Origin: Artemia franciscana
Lineage: Eukaryota > Arthropoda > Branchiopoda > Anostraca > Artemiidae
Assembly: GCF_032884065.1 (NCBI RefSeq)
Contig: NC_088868.1
Span: forward strand, 35,676,890-35,740,889
Reading direction: 5' to 3'
DNA: 64,000 nucleotides
Shown here: positions 44,931-56,560 of the stretch, piece by piece
How positions within the stretch are numbered: the first letter of the stretch is position 1
Layout: every line of letters starts with the position of its first letter
Position numbers and translations under genes: made by a program
The notes under the pieces: generated by a model
The model's input: the letters and a program-made list of their open reading frames with translations, nothing else
What the model was told of the DNA's origin: nothing
Database searches by the model: none

Positions 44931-46918
44931 CACTTAACTGGTCGGGTGGGGTAAAAAATTACCCCTCGTACTGTTGTTTTGAGATTTCTCAATAATCCTT
45001 AGGGCTACGCCATCGTGGTTCCGTGTAATCTTCAAACACCCAATGGAGAATCTTTGATGAGTCATTCGACCTACTGCGTCCATTCACATACGAGGTTAGG
45101 GGGTCTGGGATGGTTTTTAACCCCACTCGACCACTTTCGTAACAAAAAAATGAAAACTGTCAGAGTCAAACATTTTGGAAAACAGTTGTTAGAGAGTTTG
45201 AATGGCTAACATTCGATAGAGAGACTTTGGTTGCACTACTTCCATCATTTATTTATACCAGGTCTTGCAGCCTTTTTAGTAGTAAATTTAGTATTTCTCC
45301 TGTTCCAAAAGTATTTCTTGCCAAGAAGTTAAATATTTTTACCCTCCTTTGCCTTTCCCTTTCATTCCTTACTTTTCTTGGAAGTAAAGATGAGTAGCCA
45401 CAAGAAACTAACTGAGGAAGAAGTAATGGAGCTTCTTAAAAGATAAGAAGAGGTAACAGATTAAGATTAAGGTTGCGATAGGGATCCTCATTTTCAGTTT
45501 GAAGAGGACTTCGAAGGAGATGCCATAGAAGGCGAAACTTACAAAGAAGAAGTTCTAGAAACTAGTCCTCTAGATGCAATGAAACCCCAGACCCCGAGTA
45601 CGTTGGACGAAGATGACGTTCCTCTTGCAACGTGATAGAAGAAGCCCATAGGTGTGTTCATCGGTAGAGACGTTTTCAGAATCACCAACGTCAAGCTTGT
45701 TTAGCTCCTATCAGAAATCTGTTTAGTGCTTTGATTACAGAATACAGCAATAGCCTCAACCCGTCTGAGTATTTGACAATCAACGAAATGCTCGTTCCCT
45801 TCAGGGGTCAATGTGTGTTCAGAATGTCCGGACTGAACGGACTGAAATTACGGACTAAAAATACAGTGTCTGACTGATGCATACGCCTACTACTTATCCA
45901 ATACCTTCTAACATTGTAGCAAAGCCACCGAGATGCTAGACAGACAGTCGATGTCCATTCCTACCCACACCAATTTGACTCTGGCTCTGCCGGTCTTGAA
46001 CATAAACAGAAACATAACAGCGGAAAACTGGTACTCCTCGATTGAGTTGTTTGACGAGCTGAACAGAATACTACCTACGTTGTAACTCTCAGAAAGAACA
46101 AGCGTGAGCTCCCAGCAGTGTTTCTTTCGTAGAGGGATCGTGGTCCTGATTCCTCAATCTTTGGCTTTGTCCAGAGGAAGACCATTGTGTCGTACGCGCC
46201 TAAGAAGACCAAATCAGTAGCTTTTACCTATTCAATGCACAGCACAAACAAATTAGATGCAAACTCAGGCAAGCCGGAAGGGTCGAGTTTTAAAACGTAA
46301 ATAAATCTGGTGTTGACAGTTTAGATCAAAATGTGCCCACTACATTACCAGCCGTCGCTGTCCGCGCTGGCCACTTGTAATCTTCTTTTCAATGCTCGAT
46401 ATTGCAGGCGTAAACATAGGAGTACTTGTCAACACAACAAGAAGTCAAGAAAAGGTGATCCAGCGCTAGCAAATCCTCCCACAGTTGGGACTATCCCTTA
46501 CGAAGCCTTATTTGATAGTTAAAGTATCTATCAACAACCTTCCTCGAAGAGTTCAAATTTAGTTTTCAATATTGCTGGAGTGGAGTCTACAGGTAGTTCA
46601 GACACTGAACTTTCGCATTTTTGGCAGCAAAAATTAGTTCTATAGTCTTTATCCTCATTCAGCTAACCGGAAGACGACTAGGGTCTGCAGTATCTGTAAA
46701 AAGGGGTGCTGCAAGGACCAACGCAACGAAGTTTGCCCACAGTGTATCTAGATGATTTATCTTTATGTTAAGTCAATTGTATTTTATTGTATTTGCTTAA
46801 ACATAATTACAAGTTGCTATCTGAAATAATTTTTATTTACAAGTGTTTTTAGTTATGGGGTAAATATATATCCCACCTGACCAGTTACCTAAAAAAAAAA
46901 TACCCGACCAGTTAAGGG
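44931..46918 (+). mobile_element. piggyBac transposon, 1,988 bp, with readable ends
   Basis: The left end CACTTAACTGGTCGGGT at 44931 and the right end CCCTTAACTGGTCGGGT (on -, from 46918) are inverted repeats with one difference in 17. A second CTGACCAGTTA lies inside the right end (46877-46887), as in the subterminal repeats of piggyBac elements. Both flanks are TCAA (44927-44930 and 46919-46922). This is a four-base duplication like the family's TTAA, with one base different. The body carries a decayed transposase. It is inserted in the Polinton fossil. Confidence 0.9.
45390..46751 (+). pseudogene. piggyBac transposase, decayed
   Basis: It begins with ATG at 45390 (MSSHKKLTEEE). Family landmarks follow: NPSEYLTINEMLVPFRG at 45758-45808, IQCLTDAYAYYL near 45855, NITAENWYSSIELFDEL near 46009 and VDSLDQN near 46311. 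WPLVIFFSMLDIAG follows near 46365. The C-terminal cysteine-rich domain (C-x2-C-x3-CC-x7-C-x2-C) runs up to the stop at 46749-46751. Several stops and frame changes separate these, so no full transposase can be made. The catalytic Asp in the LTDA context is still visible. The 63-codon open frame at 46331-46522 lies in another frame and is not the product. Confidence 0.9.
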
Positions 46919-47317
46919 TCAAATGTATTTTCATGTATTACAACAACAGTTTCTTCGAATGCAAATTTTAAATTAACAAGTGCAACATATCTATACGCAC
47001 AGAAAAACATTAAAAAAAGTTATGCTTGCTTTATGAAAGAATAACTGAATTAAAATCATTTTTTTTCAAAAAATTAGATTAAACAACAACTTATGAATGT
47101 ACAGAGAAACAAACCTACATTAAAAAAGGTAGACTTTGATAATAAAATATAACAAAATATTCGCTCTAAGTCATTTTTTGTCACGGAGACCGGCACCCTC
47201 AGACCTTCCAGCCTGATGCCGTGGTGGAGCCCCTCTTTCTCCCCAAGGTTTGGAAAACTTTTAAAGACGTTTACTGACACTGAGACTATCTCTGTGGTGA
47301 ACACGCTCGTCTCTAAC

Positions 47318-48520
47318 CTAAGTTAAGTAGTTCTCGTGGTGGAGGGTCCTTACATTATCTCTGCAAATATGAACCTTATCAAAAATGGAACTCATGGCAT
47401 TCTTTTCAGCTTTTAATATAAAAGTTTTATAATTGAACGAGCAAATTGTCAATAATTTCAACCGTGGAACTGTATTTTTGACAATACAGTTCCCGTATGT
47501 GTCCTTACCGAAATTCTTTAGTACTAAGTCCGTAGACACTCCTTTGCAACGTTTATTGATCCCCTCGTTGTGTGTCAGAATAAAGCACACAATCGGACTC
47601 AAAAAGATACCCCGGGAAATCATGTCACTTCCCGTTTCTGATTTAAAAAAAATAAAAGCTGATTTGAATCCTGTCGTTTGAGCAGCTCTGTATAGACTTC
47701 CCTGTCCCAGTTAGTATAGTTGGGAGTGATGATCTTACCATTAGCCAATTCATTATGTAGGTTCTGTGTTTTAACTTTCAAAAGTAGAAAATCTCTTTCT
47801 CCATAATAGACCTCTACTCGTCCCTCCTCCGACAACTGTACCCTAGCACAATTGTAGTTAAATTCCAGTATGAGCGTTTTTGGAACTTCCAAGATGGCAC
47901 TACCCACATTAACATTTTTGTTCGATACAATATTTTTGTATATTCAATAGTACCATGTCTGGGTCAATGACCGTAAAAAAAGTGCAATTGGGGTTGGTAA
48001 TAATTCAAGTATATTTTACAACATCACGATCCTATCACGAATAATTTCAGCCTTTTCACCAAAGGCCAAAGCCATTGGGGGGGAGGGGGGTCATCAATCT
48101 ATCTTAATCGCCACATGGTGGAGCTTAGTGAGACATTGCTGAGAGATAGAACAAATTCATATCAAGGTTTACTGCACCTGACTGTTCCCCCTTCTTCACT
48201 CCAAGTGAATCAGTTTCCGAGATACGATCCCCATAAAAAACTTACCCATCCCTCATTGACATATCGACGAACAAGTGCTGATAATGTCAGTAATGAGTCC
48301 AATTTTTCGGGCTAATTAATAAGATGAGCTCCATTGCTATATGAGAAGTGGAAAAAAAGTATCCCCGATCAAGACCAAATTGCTTGTAAATTTCGTCCGT
48401 GTTTTTACACACAATGTCCAACAGGGCTGAACACATCACTTGAAAAATGCAACATGCTATAGTTAGTTCCATTTTTACACCCTCCCTTTGCCCACATCTT
48501 TTATGCAAACTTATATTCAT
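47318..48520 (-). mobile_element. Polinton protein-primed DNA polymerase B (fossil)
   Basis: From high to low coordinates on -, polymerase B landmarks occur in order. There is a segment resembling LL..VC....EIYKQFGLDRGYFFS, then a VGSAILEVPK..EFNYN region that precedes the catalytic C motif. A late segment with NKRCKGVS, seen near the C-terminus of Polinton polymerases, follows. The part from 47074 to 47304 may be its tail. Broken. It lies on the far side of the piggyBac insertion from the integrase, on the same strand. Confidence 0.75.
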
Positions 48521-49844
48521 CAGGAGTGCACCTACAATGGCGCAGATTGTAATGATACTAAAACGATCTGTTTCTCACCTCTTATATAAATTCTCAAGGT
48601 CAAAGACATCTATACACAATCTAATTTCCTTTATGAGAGTTGAAGGGGGTGTTTAACTTTACAGATTTAATGCTGAAAATAATTGCGTGGACATTTTGAT
48701 ACTTTACTGAAACTTTGATGGTGAAAAATATTTAGTTGAAACTGTGAATATTGAAAAACGAAATTTTGTCGATAAAAACGAGCGGAAATTAATTTAAAAA
48801 CTTCCCTATAAGAGATTTTTGAAAGAATAGTAAAGAGCGATATTTACATTCAGATGATCAGAACTGAATTCCCATAGTAATTCCCATAGTATTCCCATAG
48901 TAATTCCCATAGTAAAATAATAAATTCCTATAGTAAAAAATCTCAGAACCACTAGAAATTACTATTAAAGAATAAATGAAACCCAAAACAAACATAAATT
49001 AAACAAACAGTCATTATAGGCAAATATACAAAAGATAACCCAACCACAATATTTCGAGTGGGAGTGTATATAGATTTATATGACTATTATATTTATATGA
49101 CTAAAGTTTTATATGACTAATTTCTTTTGTTGTTAGATTAGGCACTTTTTGCGTTGAATTCTGTTTTTTGTGCGTGTTTATAACTCGTACTGTTGTTAAT
49201 TTCCTTGCTTGTTTGTTATTTATTTATATTTTTGTGTGTATATGGCCCGTGGGTTTTTGAAATACACTTATCTATCTATACAAAAGATATAATAAATGAA
49301 TGAATAAATCTTGAATATTCAAGTCAAACTTAAAATGACTAAAAATTACTTCAAATAAGAGTTTGGCTAGCCCCCCCTTCCCTAACTGTAAAATTATAAA
49401 ACCTACTGCGTCATTGCGCTTTCCTGAAAACCAATTATATTACAAATATTCCTTTTGTAGTCATTACAACATTAAAAAAAGAATGAAAGTTACAGTAAAA
49501 TAAAAAATATTGAGCTGCCATGTTTTCAACAATGATTATTAGCATAAGTCAAAAATTTAGTTTAATTTTACTGGTTCCTTCTTAGGCCTATTAAAGACAC
49601 ATATAGCCTTCAATACATTTACAAATGACGTTTCAGGCATTGGACTTGTACAGCCAGGGAAGGGGACAGCAGCCAAACTCTTCTTTGTAGTAATATTTGT
49701 TCGTTTTAAATTTGATTTGAATATTCAAGACTTATCTATCAATTTATATTAGCGCTTTTTTAAGGTATTTTTGCTACTAAAAATAAATAATAAATGCAAT
49801 TACTTACCTTTCATCTCCCCCTCCTCTACCTAAGATATCCTAAA
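48521..49844. other. Unassigned; short tandem and possible LINE tail
   Basis: At 48868-48935 TTCCCATAGTAA is repeated about five times. At 49130-49285 a stretch ending GGTTTTTGAAATACACTTAT and then CTATCTAT resembles the 3' UTR and tail of a Jockey/CR1-type LINE, without coding sequence. No gene elsewhere. Confidence 0.4.
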
Positions 49845-50302
49845 TGTGCCACGGCTATAGGTATTTTTTTAAAATAAAATTTTGTTAAAAATTACTAAAC
49901 TAAGAATAAAAAAAACATCTACGCAGAAATTTAGGATAGCTTTCACATGTAAAAACTATAAATTTAAGCATTTGTTCAAGTCAGTCCCAGAAGTTGTTCT
50001 TTGTCTAGTTAAATTATTCACTTCTCACAACCACCCCTGCTCCTCAGAAAATCCCCCATCTAACACTACTACAGATCTCCAAGTCATTGTGAATGAAACT
50101 GACCTATAAAAACAGGCAGCCAATAAGGGAAGAAAAAGTTTTTCTTGCCCTTTATGTACATGGAAAATTGAAAAGTGAGAAACTGAAAACCAAAAACATG
50201 AAAATTCGTAATTTTACAATAAGATTTAATAACCTGGCATTTTTCTACGAAGACGGTTGCATTTTCAAGCTTTTGTCTACCCTCAGGTTTTGAGTGGCAC
50301 TG
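49845..50302 (+). repeat. Tandem duplication, unit 1 (about 457 bp)
   Basis: It starts at TGTGCCACGGCTATAGGTAT. The same series (GCCAC.GCTATAGGTATTT, GGATAGCTTTCA, GTTGTTCTT, AGCCAATA) follows in the second unit at 50303. It ends with CTTTTGTCTACCCTCAGGTT. The open frames inside are not conserved between units. Confidence 0.8.
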
Positions 50303-50621
50303 AATGTGCCACTGCTATAGGTATTTACTGACAAAAAATTCCAATAGAAACTACTATACTAATAATAATAATAAAAAAAATACATATAAATAGAAATGTT
50401 GGATAGCTTTCATATATAAAAACTATAGATGTATCTGTGCAAATCAGTCTTAGGAGTTGTTCTTAGTCCAAATTAAATTATTTACATTTCAACCACCCCC
50501 CCCCTATCCTCGTACAATCACGCATCTACTGCTATTAAAGATCCCAAAGAATAAAATGGACCATTGAAGACAAGGAGCCAATAGGACGGTAGAGAAATTT
50601 TTTAGCACTTTATGTGTACGA
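50303..50621 (+). repeat. Tandem duplication, unit 2, first part
   Basis: A diverged second copy of 49845-50302. It stops at CTTTATGTGTACG where R1 copy M is inserted. The remainder of the unit resumes at 52475-52600 (GAGAAATTGAAAATCG ... CAAACTTTTGTCTA). Confidence 0.8.
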
Positions 50622-52474
50622 TTAAATAAAAAAAACTATTAAATAAAAAATTATGAGAAAGCCATTGAGCCAAAAAAAAAAAAATATGCAAATTTCGTTT
50701 TGATTATTCCTCTGCGGAGAGCCAAAATCAAAACATGCATTTGATTCAAAAACTTTCAGAAATTAAATAAAAAAAACAAGTTTTTTTTACTGAAAGTAAG
50801 GAGCGACATTAAAACTTAAAACGCACAGAAATTACTTCGTATATGAAAGAGGCTGCTTCCTCATCAACGCCCCACTCTTTACGCTAAAGTTTGACTCTTT
50901 CTCTCAATTCTTCTTTTTAAAACAGTAAAAAACTTTAGCGTAAAGAGCGGGGCGTTGATGAGGAAGCAGCCTCTTTCATATACGAAGTAATTTCTGTGCG
51001 TTTTAAGTTTTAATGTCGCTCCTTACTTTCAGTTAAAAAAACTTGTTTTTTTTATTTAATTTCTGAAAGTTTTTGAATCAAATGCATGTTTTGATTTTGG
51101 CTCTCCGCAGAGGAATAATCAAAACGAAATTTGCATATTTTTTTTTTTTTTTTTTGGCTCAATGGCTTTCTCATAATTTTGATCGAATGATTTTGAGAAA
51201 AAAAGAGCGGGGGACGAAGCCTAGTTGCCCCCCGATTTTTTGGTTAATTAAAAAGGCAACTAGAACTTTTAATTTTTTTCGAATCTTTTTATTGGTAAAA
51301 GATTTACGTAACTTATAAATTAGCTTACGTAAAGAACTTTTGTATTCTCATGTTTTTATTACATATATGAGGGGATTCGCCCCATCGTCAGTACCTCGCT
51401 CTTTACACTAAAGCTTAAATTTTATCCCAATTCATTAAGAATGACCCCCTGAATCACAAAAGCCGTAGAATAAGTAGTTGAAATTACTGAAAATACTTTA
51501 GCGTAAAGAGCGAGGTATTAGAAGGAGGTGAGCCCCTCATATGGGTAATAATTTCTGTTTGTTTTAAGTTTTATTGCTGTTCCTTACTTCCAGCTGAAAA
51601 AGCTTTTTCACTTTTATTTTTTAATTGTTTTTTTTTTAAATAATGCTAGTAAATCCTGCTCTCCCTTCATGGAAATTTTCTTCTCCCATTACAAATTCTC
51701 GAAGGAAAGTTCCCCCAGCATATCCCCCTCTTCTCAACCCCTCCCCCAAACCAAAAAAATCCTCCTGAAAACGCCTGTATACTTCCCAATAACCATTACT
51801 ATATGTAAGCACAGGTCAAAGTTTGTAGCTTGTTGCCCCTCCCACGGGGACTGTGGGGGAGTAAGTCGTCCCCAAAGACATAGATATAAGGTTTTTCGAC
51901 TACGTTGAATAAAATGGCTATCTCAGAATTTTGATCCGTTGACTTTGAGAAAATAATTAGCGTGGGAGGGGGCCTAGGTACCCTCCAATTTTTTTGGTCA
52001 CTTAAAAAGGGCGCTAGAACTTTTCATTTCCGTTAGAATGAGCCCTCTTGCAACATTCTAGGGCAACTGGGTCGATACGATTACCCCTGGGAAAAAGAAA
52101 AAAACAAAACAAAAAAACAAATAAACACGCATCCGTGATCTGCCTTCTGGCAAAAAATGCAAAATTCCACATTTTTGTAGATAGGAGCTCGAAACTTCTA
52201 CAGTAGGGTTCTCCGATACGCTGAATCTGATGGTGTGATTTTCGTTAAGATTCTATGACTTTTAGGGGGTGTTTCCCCCTATTTTCTAAAATAACGCAAA
52301 TTTTCTCAGGCTCGTAACTTTTGATGGGTAAGACTAAACTTGATGAAACTTATATATTTAAAACCAACATTAAAATACGATTCTTTTGATGTAACTATTG
52401 GTACATTTTCTAGAGTTTTGGTTACTATTGAGCCGGGTCGCTCCTTACTACAGATCATTACCACGAACTGTTTG
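50622..52474 (-). repeat. R1 fold-back repeat, copy M (full length, extended palindrome)
   Basis: On - it runs from CAAACAG (52474) with the 5' palindrome to TTAA at 50622. The terminal hairpin here is longer than in other copies. 50640-51190 is one nearly perfect palindrome of about 550 bases, because the body next to the hairpin (from ATTATGAGAAAGCCAT) is present in both orientations. Both arms carry the private variant GCGCAC/GTGCGT-like change (AAAACGCACAG, CTGTGCGTTTT). Inserted in unit 2 of the 457-bp tandem, with no target duplication seen. Confidence 0.85.
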
Positions 52475-52600
52475 AAAAACGAGAAATTGAAAATCGAAAA
52501 TCGAAAACTTGAATACGGTTAAATAACGTCGTATCTTTCTGCACAAAAAAGCTACATCTTCAAACTTTTGTCTAAACCTCAATGTTGAGTGTAGATTTCC
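52475..52600 (+). repeat. Tandem duplication, unit 2, remainder
   Basis: GAAATTGAAAATCG and CTACATCTTCAAACTTTTGTC correspond to 50165-50285 of unit 1. It confirms that R1 copy M interrupts unit 2. Confidence 0.6.
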
Positions 52601-54147
52601 CTCTCCGTGAAAGATTTATGAGAACATGAGCGTAACTTGCGGGAATGAAAACTCCCATTATGTTGTGGAGATGTTTACTTAATTTGGATGTTTACATTTT
52701 ACTTCATGTAAAAATTCATATAAATTCATATAGATTCCATATATACTTCACTAAAATTTCATATAAATTTCACTCTGCTTCTGCAATTATTGGTGTCCCA
52801 AAGTTAATTTTGATTTAAAAAGCTATGTTTGATGAAACTGTAGCCCTTCTCGCATTGAGGTCAACCATATAAATTCTATTAAAAAGAATAGAAATTAAAT
52901 GAAATTCTTTTTTAATCTTCTTTTTGTGATTTTTTTAAATGAAACTAAAGAGGATTTTTTCGTTTTATTTTTTTTTTTTCGTTATCTGCTCTACAGCAGG
53001 TAGATACAAATCATTTTCTTTTTAAGGGATGAGACAAGAAACATACACAGGGGGCATACCTAAACTAATTCCAAGCGAAGTTTTTTTTTTTTGTCCGCAT
53101 CAAAAATTCCTGTATAGTTCCTGGGTGGGACCATTGCCAAAAGATGAAATGTGTACACAGGATAGGGACACGGAGGCTGGAGCAGGCATACACAAGAGCT
53201 CGATCATGCTCCTCCCAGAAATCTTGAAATATTCTTATTAATTTTTTAAGTTGTTTTTTCAATATTAATTTTTGAATTTCTGCATAATTCTTTCCTTATT
53301 TCAGATTTCTGCCCCTTCCTGTAATGAATTTATATGTACGTACCTGCTAAAGTCATATATAAACGTCTTTTTTTTCAAGGATCTCTTAATGTAAATAATA
53401 TTTATTAAGTCATCTTGAGATTCCTACATCGTTGTTACTTTTTATTACGGACTTTTCAACCATTTATAGAATATGTTGGTATTGCATTCATTATAGGATT
53501 GAGATAAAAGTTCTTGAAAAAGGGGTCTTTAACTGATAATTACCAAAGGTACCAGTAATGCGTAACAGTTTTTGCAAAAACAGGGTAAAAAACTTACTCA
53601 TTGTTGAATGCGAGTATATCCAATCCACTTTAAAAACGCCTGAGCTTAACTGAGCAGATTATGTGAAAAGAAGCGATAAACTGTCCTACCGAATTATGTC
53701 TCTAGAGACACAAGCCTGGTTTGAATTAAAAGTTACTTTTCACCATTATTATAATACCAACGATGATTATCCACTGTGAAAATTTTTCGGCTATCTCCGT
53801 ACACAAAGATTTCATTTAATGATTGCATCAACTTGGCGTGCAATCAGAAGGAGGAGAGGGCTTTGGTGCATTTTTTCTTTCTGATATATTTTAAACTTCT
53901 CAGCCCCAAAAAGGTTGGACCCCCCCCCAAAAAAAAAATTGAATACATCCATTCGTTTCTGGTCTATATGGCCAAGAATTAAGGGACATGAAGTGAGTAT
54001 CAAAGACAATTTCTGGGAGAGGGAGGGGGGGGTTGAAATTGCCACTCTTTCCAGTTTTAATTAGGAAAAATCATTGAGATTAACTTCAGAAGGATTTGAA
54101 AAGCATAAATACTACCCCAAATGCTAAAATTGACATAAAAAGATGGA
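52601..54147. other. No gene recognised
   Basis: AT-rich. ATATAAATTCATATA-like short repeats occur near 52710-52765, and long T and C runs near 52965, 53085 and 53922. Small open frames (53029-53262, 53776-54045) show no domain. Confidence 0.45.
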
Positions 54148-54270
54148 CTATATATATATAATATATATATATATTATATATATATATATAATACATTACC
54201 CGGTACCCGGGTACATTACCCGGTGGGCTAACGTACGTGCCTCGTAGGGGTTATATAGAGGTCACAGGGG

Positions 54271-54360
<90 letters not shown>
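54148..54360. repeat. (AT)n microsatellite, interrupted
   Basis: Two blocks of AT dinucleotides (54148-54192 and 54268-54360) lie around a short non-repeat segment containing CATTACCCGGTACCCGGGTA. Array length in assemblies is uncertain. Confidence 0.95.
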
Positions 54361-54362
<2 letters not shown>

Positions 54363-54384
54363 GTATATTTATATATGTTTCGGC

Positions 54385-55890
54385 ATTAAAATAGATCCTT
54401 TGAAGCATCTGACCCCTCCAAAGTTTGCACTACCACCCTTCTCATAAAAACTTTATATCTTAACAATAGGCATTTTTCTTAGCTTACAGCTCTTGCCCCG
54501 GGGGCTATATAGGGGGTTCTCAAACTCGGAGGCATGGTTATTCTACCTTTGGACTATTTTCAACGAAGTGGGTATCTTAGAATTATGATGGGATACGTCT
54601 GGGTAAACAGGGGGGGTGAAATCTGTGAGGATTTTCCGGGGGGTAAATTTGGGCCTATATGCTAAAATAGTGTGTCCGTAATATCTAAAAATGCTGAAAA
54701 AATCGAGCCGAAACTTCCATGGACTCTTTGGGATTGAAGTGGGTCAAATTTGGATTTGCAGGAAGGTCCAGAAGTGAACCTGAAAACACTCTGGGCGTCC
54801 AGGCAATCAATGGTATGTCCATATACTATGGGAATGAATGGAACAGGGGGATTTACTGTTTTATAGTAGAGATAGGGAGTGGTTAAATACGTTAAGTTTT
54901 CAATCCACCTCAATGTGTTTGCGTCTTTGCCCCTATTGTAATTACTATCTTGTTTTGTCCTAGTAGTGAGACACATGGAAAGACACTTTGGGGTACCAGG
55001 TTATAAAAATGGTGAATATTATGCAATAGTTAAAAAATCGCTTGAGATATCATATCGATACTTTATATAATTGTAATGTGGTTGGGTAACTTGACCCAAA
55101 ATCTTGGTAGGGAATAGGAGAGTAGAAAAGAGGAATTATAAGTTTATTTCTCTAACGCATGTCTTTGCATTATACGTTTTTAGAGTACTTATAGAAGAGA
55201 AAGCAAGGACACTTTATATTTTTTGTTTAGAAACAGAGAATATACTGGTCAGCAAAATGTTTCTCCAACATGCAGACCAGATGCACCAAATTTGTGTCAT
55301 TAATTGTTGAACCGTTATTATGTGTATATGTGTTGAAATGCAAATCGGAATTTGTATTAGGAAAGGAACAGACGAAATGATGGAAATTTAATGAACTAGA
55401 AGTGGCGTGAAGAATCTCCAAACCATAAGAATATTAAAACTATAACAATCTCCAACCAAAGTGCCTGATGGTACTTGGAATGTAAAGATCCACAATCTTA
55501 GAATGCGCATAAGGTTCAGAAATTTGTGCTTCATCTGTCCCCAGGGACCATGATACATATCCCAGAACTTTCAATACCATCAGTGAAAAAAATCTGCTTA
55601 TGTTCTACTGTTTCTGCTATGTACTGCTTAAATCACTAAATAAAATTAAACGAAAGTTTTTTTTATTCAAAACAAGGTAAAGAGTAAAATTAGCAATTAA
55701 AACAAACAGGAATTATTCCGCATAATAGAGACTGTCCCCTCCTCAGCCCCTTTCTAAATTGGAACGCTGTAAGCGAATATGTTTTAGGACACGAGAAAAC
55801 TGTAATATGCAGAGCGTGGTAGGGGCTGAGGAGTGGGGCAGCCCTGTCATATACAGAATAACTTCTGCTCATCTCAGTTATATTCAGAAC
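54385..55890 (+). repeat. R2 dispersed repeat, copy 2
   Basis: Same order and orientation as 4370-5570. GTGTCCGTAATATCTAAAAA is at about 54670, AGAAGTGAACCTGAAAACAC at about 54770, and the section matching 4900-5100 is at 55305-55530. A degraded hairpin (55675-55885) with CCCCTCCTCAGCCCCT closes it. This copy extends about 280 bases further 5' than copy 1. The 99-104-codon frames on - are repeat-derived. Confidence 0.65.
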
Positions 55891-56240
55891 CAATTTTATC
55901 AACAGGCTAGGAATTTGGTGGTTTCTAAAGAAATATGTTTCATGAATCATGTCCAGTTTGTTGTTCATTAGAAACGCCCGCATTCGCATTAGCGTAGGTA
56001 CGCTTGGGCTAAAATTCTACATACTTATATTGCGTCTATTAGGACCATAGAAACACCAAATTGATTTTCTGAATCAAATTTTTTCAAGGAAATCCACGAA
56101 ATTTTCACGTTTAAACACATTATATACATATTATTATTTGTTTGAAAACACTTCATACAAAAAAAGAAATACATAATTCGTATAAGGCCTTTATACGTTA
56201 AGTGGAAGCTATATGACAGACATTCAAAAGGCCCTATTTT
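55891..56240. other. Unassigned sequence
   Basis: No gene or repeat recognised. Confidence 0.4.
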
Positions 56241-56243
56241 TTC

Positions 56244-56560
56244 TCACTGTCCAGGTTGATTTTCATTGACTCGCTCACAGGTTTGGTGTCGCATGTCTTC
56301 TAACCGTGTGTTTCTTTGCTTTTCATTTTCATTTTTGACACGCCGCCGCTTTTCTTCTAATTGCTTGTGTCTTTGCTCTTCATTTCCGTTTTTGACTTTC
56401 ATGCTCGGTGTCCCATGTCTTTTAACTGCGTGTTTGGTTGTTCTTCCTTTCTTTTTTGACACGCTCTAATTACCGTTTTCGCATAACTTCTAACTGCCCG
56501 TGTCTTTGCTCTTTATTTTCATTTTTGACACGTTTTTGGATTTTGACAGCTTCAGACAAT
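56244..56560 (-). pseudogene. Arg/Glu-rich tandem-repeat coding fragment, possibly Helitron-associated
   Basis: On -, units of about 22 residues (66 bases) of the type RVKNENEEQR..RLE..R occur about five times: RVKNENKEQRHGQLEVMRKR, KVKNGNEEQRHKQLEEKRR, RVKNENEKQRNTRLEDMRH and partial ones. Stops and frame changes lie between the upstream units; the last 72 codons are open. Such R..EQR..RLE arrays are found before the helicase in some arthropod Helitron proteins. I infer the link from memory, and no helicase is seen here. Confidence 0.4.

Larger units (their letters stand above)
41861..48520 (-). mobile_element. Polinton (Maverick) element, broken fossil, with piggyBac insertion
   Basis: On - there are remains of at least three Polinton hallmark genes. 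These are a protein-primed family B DNA polymerase (47318-48520), a retroviral-type integrase (43462-44110) and a minor-capsid-like protein (about 41900-42260). Frames of unknown function lie between. Order, single strand and gene content fit one element, about 4.7 kb without the insertion. It is broken, with many breaks across every part, and the ends were not found. A piggyBac element (44931-46918) is inserted in it. The decay suggests an old insertion. Confidence 0.75.

Noticed and set aside
46331-46522. 63-codon frame as a small gene
   Set aside because: It overlaps the decayed piggyBac transposase in another frame.
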